Source: Pleomorphomonas oryzae DSM 16300 (lineage in GTDB: Bacteria > Pseudomonadota > Alphaproteobacteria > Rhizobiales > Pleomorphomonadaceae). From it: DNA of 64,000 nt. A program made the translations under genes and the position numbers. Shown here in pieces: positions 20,995 through 28,119 of the stretch. The first letter of the stretch is position 1, and each line of letters opens with the position of its first letter. The DNA is taken from NCBI RefSeq assembly GCF_000422965.1, contig NZ_AUHB01000009.1, forward strand, positions 124,001 to 188,000, given 5' to 3'. The notes beneath the pieces are model-generated. The model was not told the origin of the DNA and ran no database searches. It saw only the letters and a program-made list of their open reading frames with translations.

Positions 20995-21177
20995 ATGAAC
21001 GTCTCTTCCGTGAGCTACCGGCCGACGCCGGCTCTCGTCACGCCTCGGTCGAACGAGGCAGCCGAGGCACCCGGCCCCGACCGCGATGGTGATGCGGACG
21101 ATATCGGGGCGGCGGCCGCCCCGGCAAAAGCATCTGTTGCTGCCGGTGTCGGCCAGAGTCTCGACATGCTTGCGTAA
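20995..21177 (+). CDS. small Asp-rich protein, paralogue 1
   Basis: A 60-residue hypothetical protein with a perfect GGAGG six bases before ATG 20995 and a strong terminator 27 bases after its stop, so it is very probably translated. Layout: MN-hydrophobic start, a Pro/Thr/Ser-rich region, an acidic core PDRDGDADD (about residues 28-36), an Ala/Lys-rich part, and the C-terminal GVGQSLDMLA. No signal peptide, no transmembrane segment, no Cys. It shares this layout with the next gene (21440-21640). The D-rich core could bind a cation, but one short acidic stretch is weak evidence. Function unknown. Confidence 0.7.
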   Translation: MNVSSVSYRPTPALVTPRSNEAAEAPGPDRDGDADDIGAAAAPAKASVAAGVGQSLDMLA

Positions 21178-21203
21178 CGGGTCGCTGTCCACGTCCCGGA
21201 TTG

Positions 21204-21237
21204 ATGCGCGCCCAGCTTTTGCGGGCGCGCATTTTTT
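21204..21237 (+). terminator. strong rho-independent terminator
   Basis: ATGCGCGCCC (21204-21213) pairs with GGGCGCGCAT (21223-21232) around a 9-base loop and is followed by five more T. It ends the first small-protein transcript and separates it from the second. Confidence 0.9.
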
Positions 21238-21357
21238 GTGCGCGCTCCACGACTATTGGAGTAACTGAAAAAAGCGTGGTGCAGCCCGATTTCGCGAGTG
21301 CGTTAACCCGGCCTTTGCGTATTCGACAAGCCATTGATGTTTTTCTATTTTTCCCGC

Positions 21358-21386
21358 TTAACGCCGTTCGCGGGGCGCGTCATACT
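21358..21386 (+). promoter_or_regulatory. candidate promoter for small paralogue 2
   Basis: TTAACG (21358-21363) and CATACT (21381-21386) are spaced by exactly 17 bases. Transcription would start near 21393, right at the first base of an RNA hairpin. Reasonable match to sigma-70. Unproven. Confidence 0.45.
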
Positions 21387-21392
21387 TGCAAG

Positions 21393-21419
21393 TGGCAGTC
21401 TACAGAGGACTAACTGCCA
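21393..21419 (+). promoter_or_regulatory. 5'-terminal leader hairpin of small paralogue 2
   Basis: TGGCAGT (21393-21399) pairs with ACTGCCA (21413-21419) around a 13-base loop. It precedes the TAGGAGG ribosome site by about 8 bases. With the promoter above it would cap the 5' end of the message, a position known to slow mRNA decay or to bind a regulator. Confidence 0.45.
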
Positions 21420-21439
21420 GCTGTGCTAGGAGGCCAACA

Positions 21440-21640
21440 ATGAACATTGGCAGCGCCACCCAGAGCAACCCGATCTCCACCGCCCTGCGCCCCGCCGCCA
21501 GCGTGGAGACCAAGCCGTCCGAACGCGAGCCCGACGGCGACCGCGACGACAAGGCGATGAATCTCCAACCCGCCGCGGCAAAACCGCTACCGGCCGCCGT
21601 CGGCAAAGGCCTCGGCCTGCTGGTGGACGTCAGCGTGTAG
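21440..21640 (+). CDS. small Asp-rich protein, paralogue 2
   Basis: A 66-residue hypothetical protein with the same plan as the one at 20995-21177: MN start (MNIGS), a Ser/Thr/Pro region, acidic core PDGDRDD, Ala/Pro-rich segment, and the C-terminal block AAVGKGLGLLVDVSV (compare AAGVGQSLDMLA). TAGGAGG stands seven bases before ATG 21440. It has its own promoter candidate and leader hairpin, so the two copies are separately transcribed. Its last 11 bases overlap the 3' end of the convergent LysR gene. Cytoplasmic by sequence; function unknown. I have an impression that small proteins with a DGDxDD core and GxG-D tail are common in this order, which cannot be checked here. Confidence 0.72.
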   Translation: MNIGSATQSNPISTALRPAASVETKPSEREPDGDRDDKAMNLQPAAAKPLPAAVGKGLGLLVDVSV

Positions 21641-22544
21641 GGCTTTCTGGCGCCGGACCGAAAGGTCCCGGTCGCACGAGGTCGACAAAGGCGGCCGCAG
21701 CCCGGCCGAAATAGCGCTCGCGATGTCTGAGCGCGTGAAAACTGCGGCCGGGCAGCGGCGTTTCCACTTGCACCAGCGAGCCGGCGACCAGCGCGGGGCC
21801 AGCGACCATGCGCGATAGAACGGTCATGCCCGCCCCCGCCTCAACGGCGGTGCGAACCGTCTCGTTCGAGGGTAATTCCAGCGCCACATCGACATCGGCG
21901 GCCGACAGATCGTAGTGGGCGAGCACCTGCTCGAGCGCAACGCGCGTACCCGATCCCTTTTCCCGCAGAACCCAGCGTGCGGCCTTGAGCCGTTCCGCCA
22001 TACTGCCGCCGGCACCGAGCCACGGATCGGCAGGCGCCGTCACCAGCATCAGCTCGTCATCGAACAGGCGGTCGATGGCAAGGCTCGGCTCGTCTACCGG
22101 GCCCTCGACGAAACCGACGAGTGCCGCGCCGTCGCGCAGCCGATCGGCGACGAACTCCGTATTGCCGAGTTCCAGGGTTACGTGGATGCCTGGGTAACTG
22201 GCTTTAAAGGCCTGGACGACACGCGGGATCCAATAGGTACCGATGGTCTGGCTGGCAGCGATCGCCAATTCGCCACGGCGGAAATCGGCGAGGTCCGACA
22301 GCACCGCCTCGCCGTCAGTAGCCCGAATGAGAATCGCCCTCGCCTCTTCCAGAAAGGTACGGCCGGCATCGGTCAGCGCAATGCGGCGGCCGATGCGATC
22401 GAACAGCTTGATTGCATAGCGGCCTTCGAGAGCAGTGATCGCCGAGCTGACCGCCGACTGCGTCAGATGCAGGTCGTGGGCGGCCTGGGTGACGTGTTCG
22501 CGATCGGCGACGGCGATGAAAATGCGAAGCTGTTCGAGGGTCAT
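21630..22544 (-). CDS. LysR-family transcriptional regulator (YeiE-like)
   Basis: A 304-residue LysR regulator. The winged helix-turn-helix is at about residues 15-45 (VTQAAHDLHLTQSAVSSAITALE), followed by the linker helix and a periplasmic-binding-like effector domain starting at the LAIAASQTIGTYWIP segment. The CysB/CbbR/YeiE branch is suggested by that segment and by its place 20 bases after a YeiH-type exporter gene on the same strand, a pairing common in bacteria. ATG 22544. It probably controls the operon through the palindrome at 23610-23640. Its 3' end overlaps the small convergent gene by 11 bases, so antisense pairing of the two messages is possible. Confidence 0.9.
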   Translation of the reverse strand: MTLEQLRIFIAVADREHVTQAAHDLHLTQSAVSSAITALEGRYAIKLFDRIGRRIALTDAGRTFLEEARAILIRATDGEAVLSDLADFRRGELAIAASQTIGTYWIPRVVQAFKASYPGIHVTLELGNTEFVADRLRDGAALVGFVEGPVDEPSLAIDRLFDDELMLVTAPADPWLGAGGSMAERLKAARWVLREKGSGTRVALEQVLAHYDLSAADVDVALELPSNETVRTAVEAGAGMTVLSRMVAGPALVAGSLVQVETPLPGRSFHALRHRERYFGRAAAAFVDLVRPGPFGPAPESPTR

Positions 22545-22564
22545 GACTGCAGGAGCCCGAGGGA

Positions 22565-23599
22565 TCAGGTCAGCCTTATCAACATCAGGCTCAGGCTGGC
22601 AATGAAAAGGCTGGCCAGCGCACCGGTGAGCGCTGGTTTCAGACCTTTTGCCTTGAGTTTGGCAATGCTGGTCTCCAGCCCCATAGCGGCGAGCGCCATG
22701 GTCAGAAGGAAGGTGCTGACCACGCTGGTGTCCGCCTTGAACGCGCTGGGAATGCTGACGATGCTGTTGACGGCGACGAGCGCGATGAAGCCGAGCACAA
22801 ACCAGGGCAGCGGCGCCTTCGGCCGCTCCGAGCTCGTTTCGCCGAGCGACGGCAGGAAAGCGGCCATGGCGAAGACCATCGGCGCCAGCGTCATGACGCG
22901 GGTCAGCTTGGCGACGGTGCCAAAGTCGCCAGCTTCGCGACCAACCGCGAACGTCGCCGCCACCACCTGAGCGATTTCATGGATCGACGAGCCCGCCCAG
23001 AGACCGTAGTCGCGCGGCGCCAGATCGAGGACGCCCTGCAACAGCGGATAGGCGAACATGGCGATGGAGCCGAACACGGTGACGCAGGCGACCGCGTAGG
23101 CAACGTCCTCGTCGTGAGCATCGACCACCGAATTGGCGGCGGCAACCGCCGAGGCGCCGCAAATCGACGTTCCCGCTGCAATGAGGCGGGTGAGGCGCGG
23201 ATCTGCCCCGATGAGCCGGCCGATGGCCAGCGTGAACAGGAAGGTGGCTCCGACAGCGGCGAGGATGATGGCAACGCCGCGCACGCCGGTCTCAGCCACC
23301 TGCCCAAAGGTCAGCTGCACGCCGAGCAAAATGATCGCCAGCCGCAGCAGCCGGCGCATCGAAAAGCCGATGCCGGCCGTGAGCGCCCCATGCGTTCCGA
23401 CGGTGTTGCGGATCAGGATACCCAAGGCGATGGCGATGATCATCGGGCTGAAATCGTGCACGCCGGGCAGCGTGCGGAAACCGTAGGCGAGACCGGCGAT
23501 CGCGGCGCAGGCACCGATACCTGGCAGCGCACGGGCAGCAGCGCCTCGCAAATTGAGAATGAGAATTGGTTTCGACGTCTCGAGAGATTGTTGGAACAT
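22565..23599 (-). CDS. yeiH: YeiH/UPF0324-type putative sulfate exporter
   Basis: A 344-residue inner-membrane protein of the YeiH (UPF0324) family, annotated as putative sulfate exporters. About ten hydrophobic helices are visible. Family markers are DFSPMIIAIALGILIRN, GTSICGASAVAAANSVV and the conserved SIHEIAQVVAA loop. The N-terminal 20 residues are polar and cytoplasmic. ATG 23599 comes 11 bases after the edge of a 31-bp dyad that is probably the LysR operator, and the ribosome site is weak. It is the first gene of a two-gene operon with the LysR regulator. The substrate assignment rests on family annotation only. Confidence 0.88.
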   Translation of the reverse strand: MFQQSLETSKPILILNLRGAAARALPGIGACAAIAGLAYGFRTLPGVHDFSPMIIAIALGILIRNTVGTHGALTAGIGFSMRRLLRLAIILLGVQLTFGQVAETGVRGVAIILAAVGATFLFTLAIGRLIGADPRLTRLIAAGTSICGASAVAAANSVVDAHDEDVAYAVACVTVFGSIAMFAYPLLQGVLDLAPRDYGLWAGSSIHEIAQVVAATFAVGREAGDFGTVAKLTRVMTLAPMVFAMAAFLPSLGETSSERPKAPLPWFVLGFIALVAVNSIVSIPSAFKADTSVVSTFLLTMALAAMGLETSIAKLKAKGLKPALTGALASLFIASLSLMLIRLT

Positions 23600-23609
23600 T
23601 TTGCTCTGA

Positions 23610-23640
23610 CATAGGCATCCAATGTGATGGATTTCCTATG
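23610..23640. promoter_or_regulatory. 31-bp double dyad, candidate LysR operator of yeiH
   Basis: Two nested arm pairs: CATAGG (23610-23615) with CCTATG (23635-23640), and ATCCA (23617-23621) with TGGAT (23628-23632). The outer arms contain the T-N11-A-type spacing expected of LysR boxes. The site lies 11-41 bases upstream of the yeiH start codon. Assignment to the linked LysR is inference. Confidence 0.55.
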
Positions 23641-23680
23641 GCTCAAGCGTTCAGTGCAAACCAACGCATTGTCTTGCACG

Positions 23681-23705
23681 AACCGTTCGCTTCGATCGAA
23701 CGGTT
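23681..23705. promoter_or_regulatory. 9-bp perfect inverted repeat, candidate operator
   Basis: AACCGTTCG (23681-23689) and CGAACGGTT (23697-23705) with a 7-base spacer. It lies between yeiH and a small secreted-protein frame, with a partial extra copy (AACGGTCGTT) just to the right. No T-run follows it. Confidence 0.4.
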
Positions 23706-23822
23706 TCGAAAACGGTCGTTCCGTGTTGATACTCTTTCATACAGATTGCGACCGCTTCCGTTGAATCCTCGGACTTCGCCGGACCTATGCTGGCTCCGTC
23801 AGACGAATGGGGGATTTCAATC

Positions 23823-24035
23823 ATGAAGGGTTTTCTCGCAGGCATCGCAGTCACGATCCTGATGCTGGCTGCGTTTCCATCACTCGGCCACTGGGCGATG
23901 GCGATGCCATATAGGGCATTCGCAACGTTTGGCCCGGCAACAAGCGCCGTCCCCGCAGGTTGGCAAGGCATCGGTCGTGGCGGGCGAACAGCCTATGGCT
24001 GCCCCCGCGCCATGGCCGCCAGCTATGGCGAGTGA
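23823..24035 (+). CDS. candidate small secreted protein
   Basis: A 70-residue frame with GGGGGAT placed eight bases before ATG 23823. The first 24 residues look like a signal peptide or a single helix (MKGFLAGIAVTILMLAAFPS). The rest is Gly/Ala-rich with an FATFGPATSAVPAGW segment and one Cys. It ends three bases before the convergent ABC transporter stop. No family recognised. The good ribosome site and the convincing N-terminus argue for a real gene; the lack of homology knowledge argues for caution. Confidence 0.45.
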   Translation: MKGFLAGIAVTILMLAAFPSLGHWAMAMPYRAFATFGPATSAVPAGWQGIGRGGRTAYGCPRAMAASYGE

Positions 24036-24037
24036 CG

Positions 24038-25957
24038 TCAAACAGGCTGGTCGGCCCGCTCGGTCTTGCTGCCAGGGCCGAGAATGCCGAGGTCGTCCTC
24101 CGCCTTGACGCGGGCCAGCCGCGCCTCCGCCTCGTCGGCCTCGCGCTGACGCGCCCACATGGTGGCGTAGAGGCCGCCCTTGTCGATCAGCTCGGCATGC
24201 GAGCCACGCTCGGCAATGCGCCCCTTCTCAAGAACGATGATCTCGTCGGCATTGACCACCGTCGACAGCCGGTGAGCGATCACCATGGTGGTGCGCCCCT
24301 CGGCGACGCGGTCGAGCTCGGCTTGGATCTCGCGCTCGGTATTGGTATCGAGCGCCGAGGTCGCCTCGTCCAGGATCAGGATCGGCGGCGATTTCAGGAT
24401 CGTGCGGGCGATGGCGACACGCTGCTTCTCGCCACCGGAAAGTTTGAGGCCACGCTCGCCGACCGGCGTCTCGTAACCGTTCGGCAGCCCCTCGACGAAT
24501 TGGGCGATGCGCGCCTGCCGCGCCGCCTCACGCACCTCATCGGCGGAGGCCTCCGGCCGGCCATAGCGGATGTTATAGAAGATGCTGTCGTTGAACAGCA
24601 CGGTGTCCTGCGGCACCATGCCGATAGCCGCCCGCAAGGACTCCTGGGTGACGTCGCGAATGTCCTGGCCGTCGATGGTGACGCGGCCGGAGGTGACGTC
24701 GTAGAAGCGGAACAGCAGGCGCGACAGCGTCGACTTGCCGGCACCCGAGGGGCCGACCACGGCTACGGTCTTGCCGGCCGGGATCTCGAAGGTGATGCCC
24801 TTGAGGATCTGGCGGTCGGGATCATAGGAAAAGTGCACATCCTCGAAGCGCACCGAACCGCCCTGCACGCTCAGCAAGCTGGCGTTCGGCGCATCGACGA
24901 TCTCCGCCGGCTGGGACAGGAGATCGAACATCTGCTCGAGGTCAGTGACGCCCTGACGGATCTCGCGATACATGAAGCCGATGAAATTGAGCGGAATACC
25001 AAGCTGCATCAGCAGCGTATTGAGCAGCACGAAGTCGCCGAGCGTCTGGGTACCTGCCACCACTTCATGCGCCGACATCACCATGCACAAGGCAACGCCG
25101 ACGGTGAAGATCACCGCCTGCCCCATGTTGAGCCAGGATAGCGAGTACCAGGTCTCGTTGGCGGCTGCCTCGTAGCGCTCCATGGCGACATCGAAGCGAG
25201 CCGCTTCCATCTTCTCGTTGCCGAAATACTTGACCGTCTCGAAATTCAGGAGACTGTCGACCGACTTGGTATTGGCGTCATTGTCGCTGTCGTTCATGCG
25301 GCGGCGGATGGCGATGCGCTTGTCCGAATAGCGGATCGAGAACCAGACGTAGAGCCAGATGGTGATGCCGATCACCAGCAGGTAGCTCACACCGAAATTC
25401 ACCACGATGACGACGGCCGACAGAGCAAATTCCAGCACCGTCGGCATGGCGTTGAGAATGGTGAAGCGAACGATCGACTCGATGCCTTTGACGCCGCGGT
25501 CAATGACGCGCGTCAGACCGCCGGTGCGCCGCTGCAAATGAAAGCGCAGCGACAGGCGGTGCATGTGAGTGAAGGTGAGATTGGCGAGACGGCGGACGGC
25601 GTACTGGCTGACGTCGGAGAACAGGGCGTCGCGCAGATTATTGAAGCCGTTGAGTAAAATGCGGCCGACGTTATAGGCGACCACCATGGCCACCGGGAAG
25701 CTGAGCCACATCAGCGTCGGCTCGGGCACATTCGTCTTGGGGGCCAGCGCGTCGGTGGCGAAAGCGTAGAGGTACGGCACCAGGACGGTGATCACCTTGG
25801 CCAGCACCAAGGCCGCCATGGACAGTACGACGCGCATCCGGAGATCGGGGCGCCCCTCCGGCCACATGAAGGGCCAGAGCTGGATAAGTGTCGTCCACAG
25901 CGACTTGTCGCCGCGGATTTGGGCCTTACCACTAGCGTGGGGATCGACTTGGCTCAT
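24038..25957 (-). CDS. Atm1/MsbA-type ABC exporter, fused permease and ATPase
   Basis: A 639-residue half-transporter of the ABCB class, close in plan to bacterial Atm1/HMT1-like exporters of glutathione conjugates and metals. Six transmembrane helices fall at about residues 40-340, with the characteristic segment RTGGLTRVIDRGVKGIE near 155. The ATPase domain has Walker A GPSGAGKST (402-410), the signature LSGGEKQRVAIAR and Walker B ILILDEATSALD. It would act as a homodimer in the inner membrane. The ATG at 25957 comes only 23 bases after a strong terminator for the upstream LysM gene, leaving no room for an ordinary promoter between them. Confidence 0.9.
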   Translation of the reverse strand: MSQVDPHASGKAQIRGDKSLWTTLIQLWPFMWPEGRPDLRMRVVLSMAALVLAKVITVLVPYLYAFATDALAPKTNVPEPTLMWLSFPVAMVVAYNVGRILLNGFNNLRDALFSDVSQYAVRRLANLTFTHMHRLSLRFHLQRRTGGLTRVIDRGVKGIESIVRFTILNAMPTVLEFALSAVVIVVNFGVSYLLVIGITIWLYVWFSIRYSDKRIAIRRRMNDSDNDANTKSVDSLLNFETVKYFGNEKMEAARFDVAMERYEAAANETWYSLSWLNMGQAVIFTVGVALCMVMSAHEVVAGTQTLGDFVLLNTLLMQLGIPLNFIGFMYREIRQGVTDLEQMFDLLSQPAEIVDAPNASLLSVQGGSVRFEDVHFSYDPDRQILKGITFEIPAGKTVAVVGPSGAGKSTLSRLLFRFYDVTSGRVTIDGQDIRDVTQESLRAAIGMVPQDTVLFNDSIFYNIRYGRPEASADEVREAARQARIAQFVEGLPNGYETPVGERGLKLSGGEKQRVAIARTILKSPPILILDEATSALDTNTEREIQAELDRVAEGRTTMVIAHRLSTVVNADEIIVLEKGRIAERGSHAELIDKGGLYATMWARQREADEAEARLARVKAEDDLGILGPGSKTERADQPV

Positions 25958-25980
25958 GGTCCACCGGAAAAACGTTGCTC

Positions 25981-26012
25981 AAAAAACCGCCCGACGCGAA
26001 CGCGCCGGGCGG
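25981..26012 (-). terminator. strong terminator immediately upstream of the ABC exporter
   Basis: On the minus strand CCGCCCG and CGGGCGG close a stem with an inner CGCG/CGCG pairing, then six T. It lies after the LysM gene stop (26081) and 23 bases before the ABC exporter start. It could be a plain terminator or a readthrough-controlled attenuator. Confidence 0.85.
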
Positions 26013-26080
26013 CTTGCCGTCATTCAGATAGTCTCTTTTTCCACCGTGTGCCATGGTCGGCGCCCACGATGGCGGTAATG

Positions 26081-27694
26081 TTACTGTCCCACAGGCTTCC
26101 AGGCGGAGTCGCCCTCGGGGACCACGAACACCTGACCGGGGTAAATCAGGTCCGGATTGCGGATCTGATCGGTGTTGGCCTGATAGATCGTCGAGTAGCG
26201 GATGCCTTTGCCGTAAAGACGCTTGGCGATCATCCAGAGATTGTCGCCGCGATGAATGATCAGCGTCGTCGGTTCAGCGGGCTTGGCTTCGCCGGCCGAG
26301 CCGGCACCGGCCTGGGCAGACCCCACGCCGGACGCGAGCGTCGGGGCCGACAGGCCATCCTCGGCAATTTCGAAGGGAACCTCGGCGCGGGCCAGAACGG
26401 TGCCGTTGGCGCCAATCTGGTCAATGCGCACCAGGTGCTTGCCCGGCGCGAGCTGGACATCGCCCTGATAGAGCCAGCGCCCCTTATCGGCCTTGGTATC
26501 GCCAACTTCCTTGTCATCGACGTAGAGGCGGACAACAGCGCCATTCTGGGCAGAGCCGGCAGCATAGAAGTGCTTACCGTTCTCAAGCTCGACGGCGTCG
26601 ATGGTAACGGTCGGCGCCGGCGCGGCGGCCGGCTCGGCCTTAGGCGCGGCAGAAGAATCTGCAGCGGGGGCTGCCGGAGTTGCCTGGGCCGGGGTCGCTT
26701 GAGCCGGGGTGGGTTGAGCAGGGGTGGCGGTTGCAGGAGCCGGAGCGGCCGGCGTTTCAGCCACCGGCGCGGCAGGCTTTTCGGCAACTGGCGCCGGCGC
26801 GGCTTGCGCGGTCGGCGCCAGAGCGGGTGTCGCGGCCGCTGCGGCTTGCATATCGGCCGGCGGAGCAGGAATGGCAACGGTGGCCGGAACGGCGGCAGCC
26901 GGCGAAGCAGCAGGTTCGGTCGTCATCGCAGCTTGCGCAGGCTCGGCAGTTGTCGCCGGTGTCGTCGCGTTGCCGGCGATCGCCGTCGCAGTGGCACTAG
27001 CGGATACCGGCGGCTCGGGTGTGACCGCAGGTGCAGGGGCTGCCTTGGACGCCGCAGGAACGACGGCCGGCGTGGCCTCGGCGACCTGAGCGGGGTCGAC
27101 ACCAGCATCGGCCAGCTTGGCCTGTGCCTCTTGGAGGCCTGGAACCTGCAAAACGGTCGACGGCGAGCCAGGCTGATTCAGCACCACCAGGACATCGCCA
27201 TTCCCGCCCTCCGGCACCGACACGGCAACCGATTGTTCGGAGGTCGCGACCTTGCCATCCTTGCCGGTGGCGCGCACCGACAGGTCATGGGCACCGGGCT
27301 TCAGCGGATCGGCAAGAACAATGGCCCAGGAGCCGGTGTCGTTGGCCTTGCCGCCAGCGACGACATCCTTACCGGAGAGGATTTCGACCTTGGCGTCCGG
27401 GGCGCTGCGCCCGGCGATGACGGCGTCGCCTGTCGGCTCGACGCGGACGAGATCGAAAATCGGGACGACCGTCTCGGCGGCGGGGACAGCCTGAGCGGCA
27501 TCGGTCTTGACGGGAGCCGGCGTCGCCACGACATCCGTCGAGGCGACCTTGTCGGCGACAGACGCCGGGTGACCTGCGACATGGACATTGAGCTGACGCA
27601 GCACGCTGTCGAGCGCACCGGAGAACAAGCCAGCCAGAAGAACGACGATCACGCCGACAGTGCCGATCAGAATTGTACGAAGTCTCTTATTCAT
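26081..27694 (-). CDS. LysM domain protein with Ala/Pro-rich linker
   Basis: A 537-residue membrane-anchored protein. A single N-terminal transmembrane helix (about residues 7-27, TILIGTVGVIVVLLAGLF) is followed by Ig/Big-like beta repeats (two similar units, one near residue 100 and one near 400), a long low-complexity Ala/Pro/Thr linker at about residues 220-370, and a C-terminal LysM domain (IIHRGDNLWMIAKRLYGKG ... YPGQVFVVPEG) that binds peptidoglycan glycan strands. This matches the alphaproteobacterial LysM/Ig-like envelope proteins. ATG 27694 is chosen because the helix then stands at the N-terminus; 46 upstream codons look non-coding. The linker makes the opposite strand look falsely coding. 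Confidence 0.85.
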   Translation of the reverse strand: MNKRLRTILIGTVGVIVVLLAGLFSGALDSVLRQLNVHVAGHPASVADKVASTDVVATPAPVKTDAAQAVPAAETVVPIFDLVRVEPTGDAVIAGRSAPDAKVEILSGKDVVAGGKANDTGSWAIVLADPLKPGAHDLSVRATGKDGKVATSEQSVAVSVPEGGNGDVLVVLNQPGSPSTVLQVPGLQEAQAKLADAGVDPAQVAEATPAVVPAASKAAPAPAVTPEPPVSASATATAIAGNATTPATTAEPAQAAMTTEPAASPAAAVPATVAIPAPPADMQAAAAATPALAPTAQAAPAPVAEKPAAPVAETPAAPAPATATPAQPTPAQATPAQATPAAPAADSSAAPKAEPAAAPAPTVTIDAVELENGKHFYAAGSAQNGAVVRLYVDDKEVGDTKADKGRWLYQGDVQLAPGKHLVRIDQIGANGTVLARAEVPFEIAEDGLSAPTLASGVGSAQAGAGSAGEAKPAEPTTLIIHRGDNLWMIAKRLYGKGIRYSTIYQANTDQIRNPDLIYPGQVFVVPEGDSAWKPVGQ

Positions 27695-28119
27695 CACCCG
27701 TCCACGCCCCCGTCGGATTCGCCGACAAAAGAGTCGCATCGACAAATTCGCCGAATGCCGCCTACCGGTCGATCCGTCACCATCGACAGTCACACCAGGA
27801 TGATCCACCGAGTCGCAACTGATCGAACACAATGATTTGAGCCACCATTAAGGCGTCTCTTCTGCAAGGGTCATGCCGGATCGTCCCCTCGCGGTGTTAT
27901 TCATGCTGTATACACAAATGGTTAGGCTCACAAGTGCGGCTCTTTACAGGTTCCAGACCGCAAAAAGGCTAAAGCAGATTTCAGAGGAACCGATGCAAGA
28001 AAGCCGCACTTTCCAGCAGTTTCGGCGGTTGTCGGTTGCACGTGGCCGTCCCTATCGACGGGATCTTCTCTGATGCCGGCCGCTTGACGGCCGAGACGCG
28101 GCGATGCGACAACGCGAGC
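27695..28119. other. divergent intergenic region with folded element
   Basis: A 425-base region between the LysM protein and the LOG-family gene. It contains the nested hairpin at 27932-28011 (own entry), a TGTATACA palindrome near 27907, and a CGGCCG/CGGCCG hairpin near 28079-28095. No convincing frame of its own. Confidence 0.6.
27932..28011. ncRNA. candidate folded RNA element, nested stems
   Basis: Outer arms AAGTGCGGCT (27932-27941) and AGCCGCACTT (28002-28011) pair over 10 bp. Inside them GGTTCC (27949-27954) pairs with GGAACC (27986-27991), leaving a 31-base A-rich apical loop. Such 80-base nested pairing is unlikely by chance. It sits 109 bases before the LOG-family start (plus) and about 238 bases before the LysM start (minus), so it could be a leader element for either or a small RNA. 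I do not recognise a known riboswitch class. Confidence 0.4.

Noticed and set aside
26640-26960. tandem repeat of Ala/Pro-rich codons
   Set aside because: The pattern is a low-complexity linker within the LysM protein, not a separate repeat element.
25919-27835. 638-codon plus-strand frame
   Set aside because: Antisense to the LysM protein; its Gly/Arg-rich middle mirrors the Ala/Pro linker.
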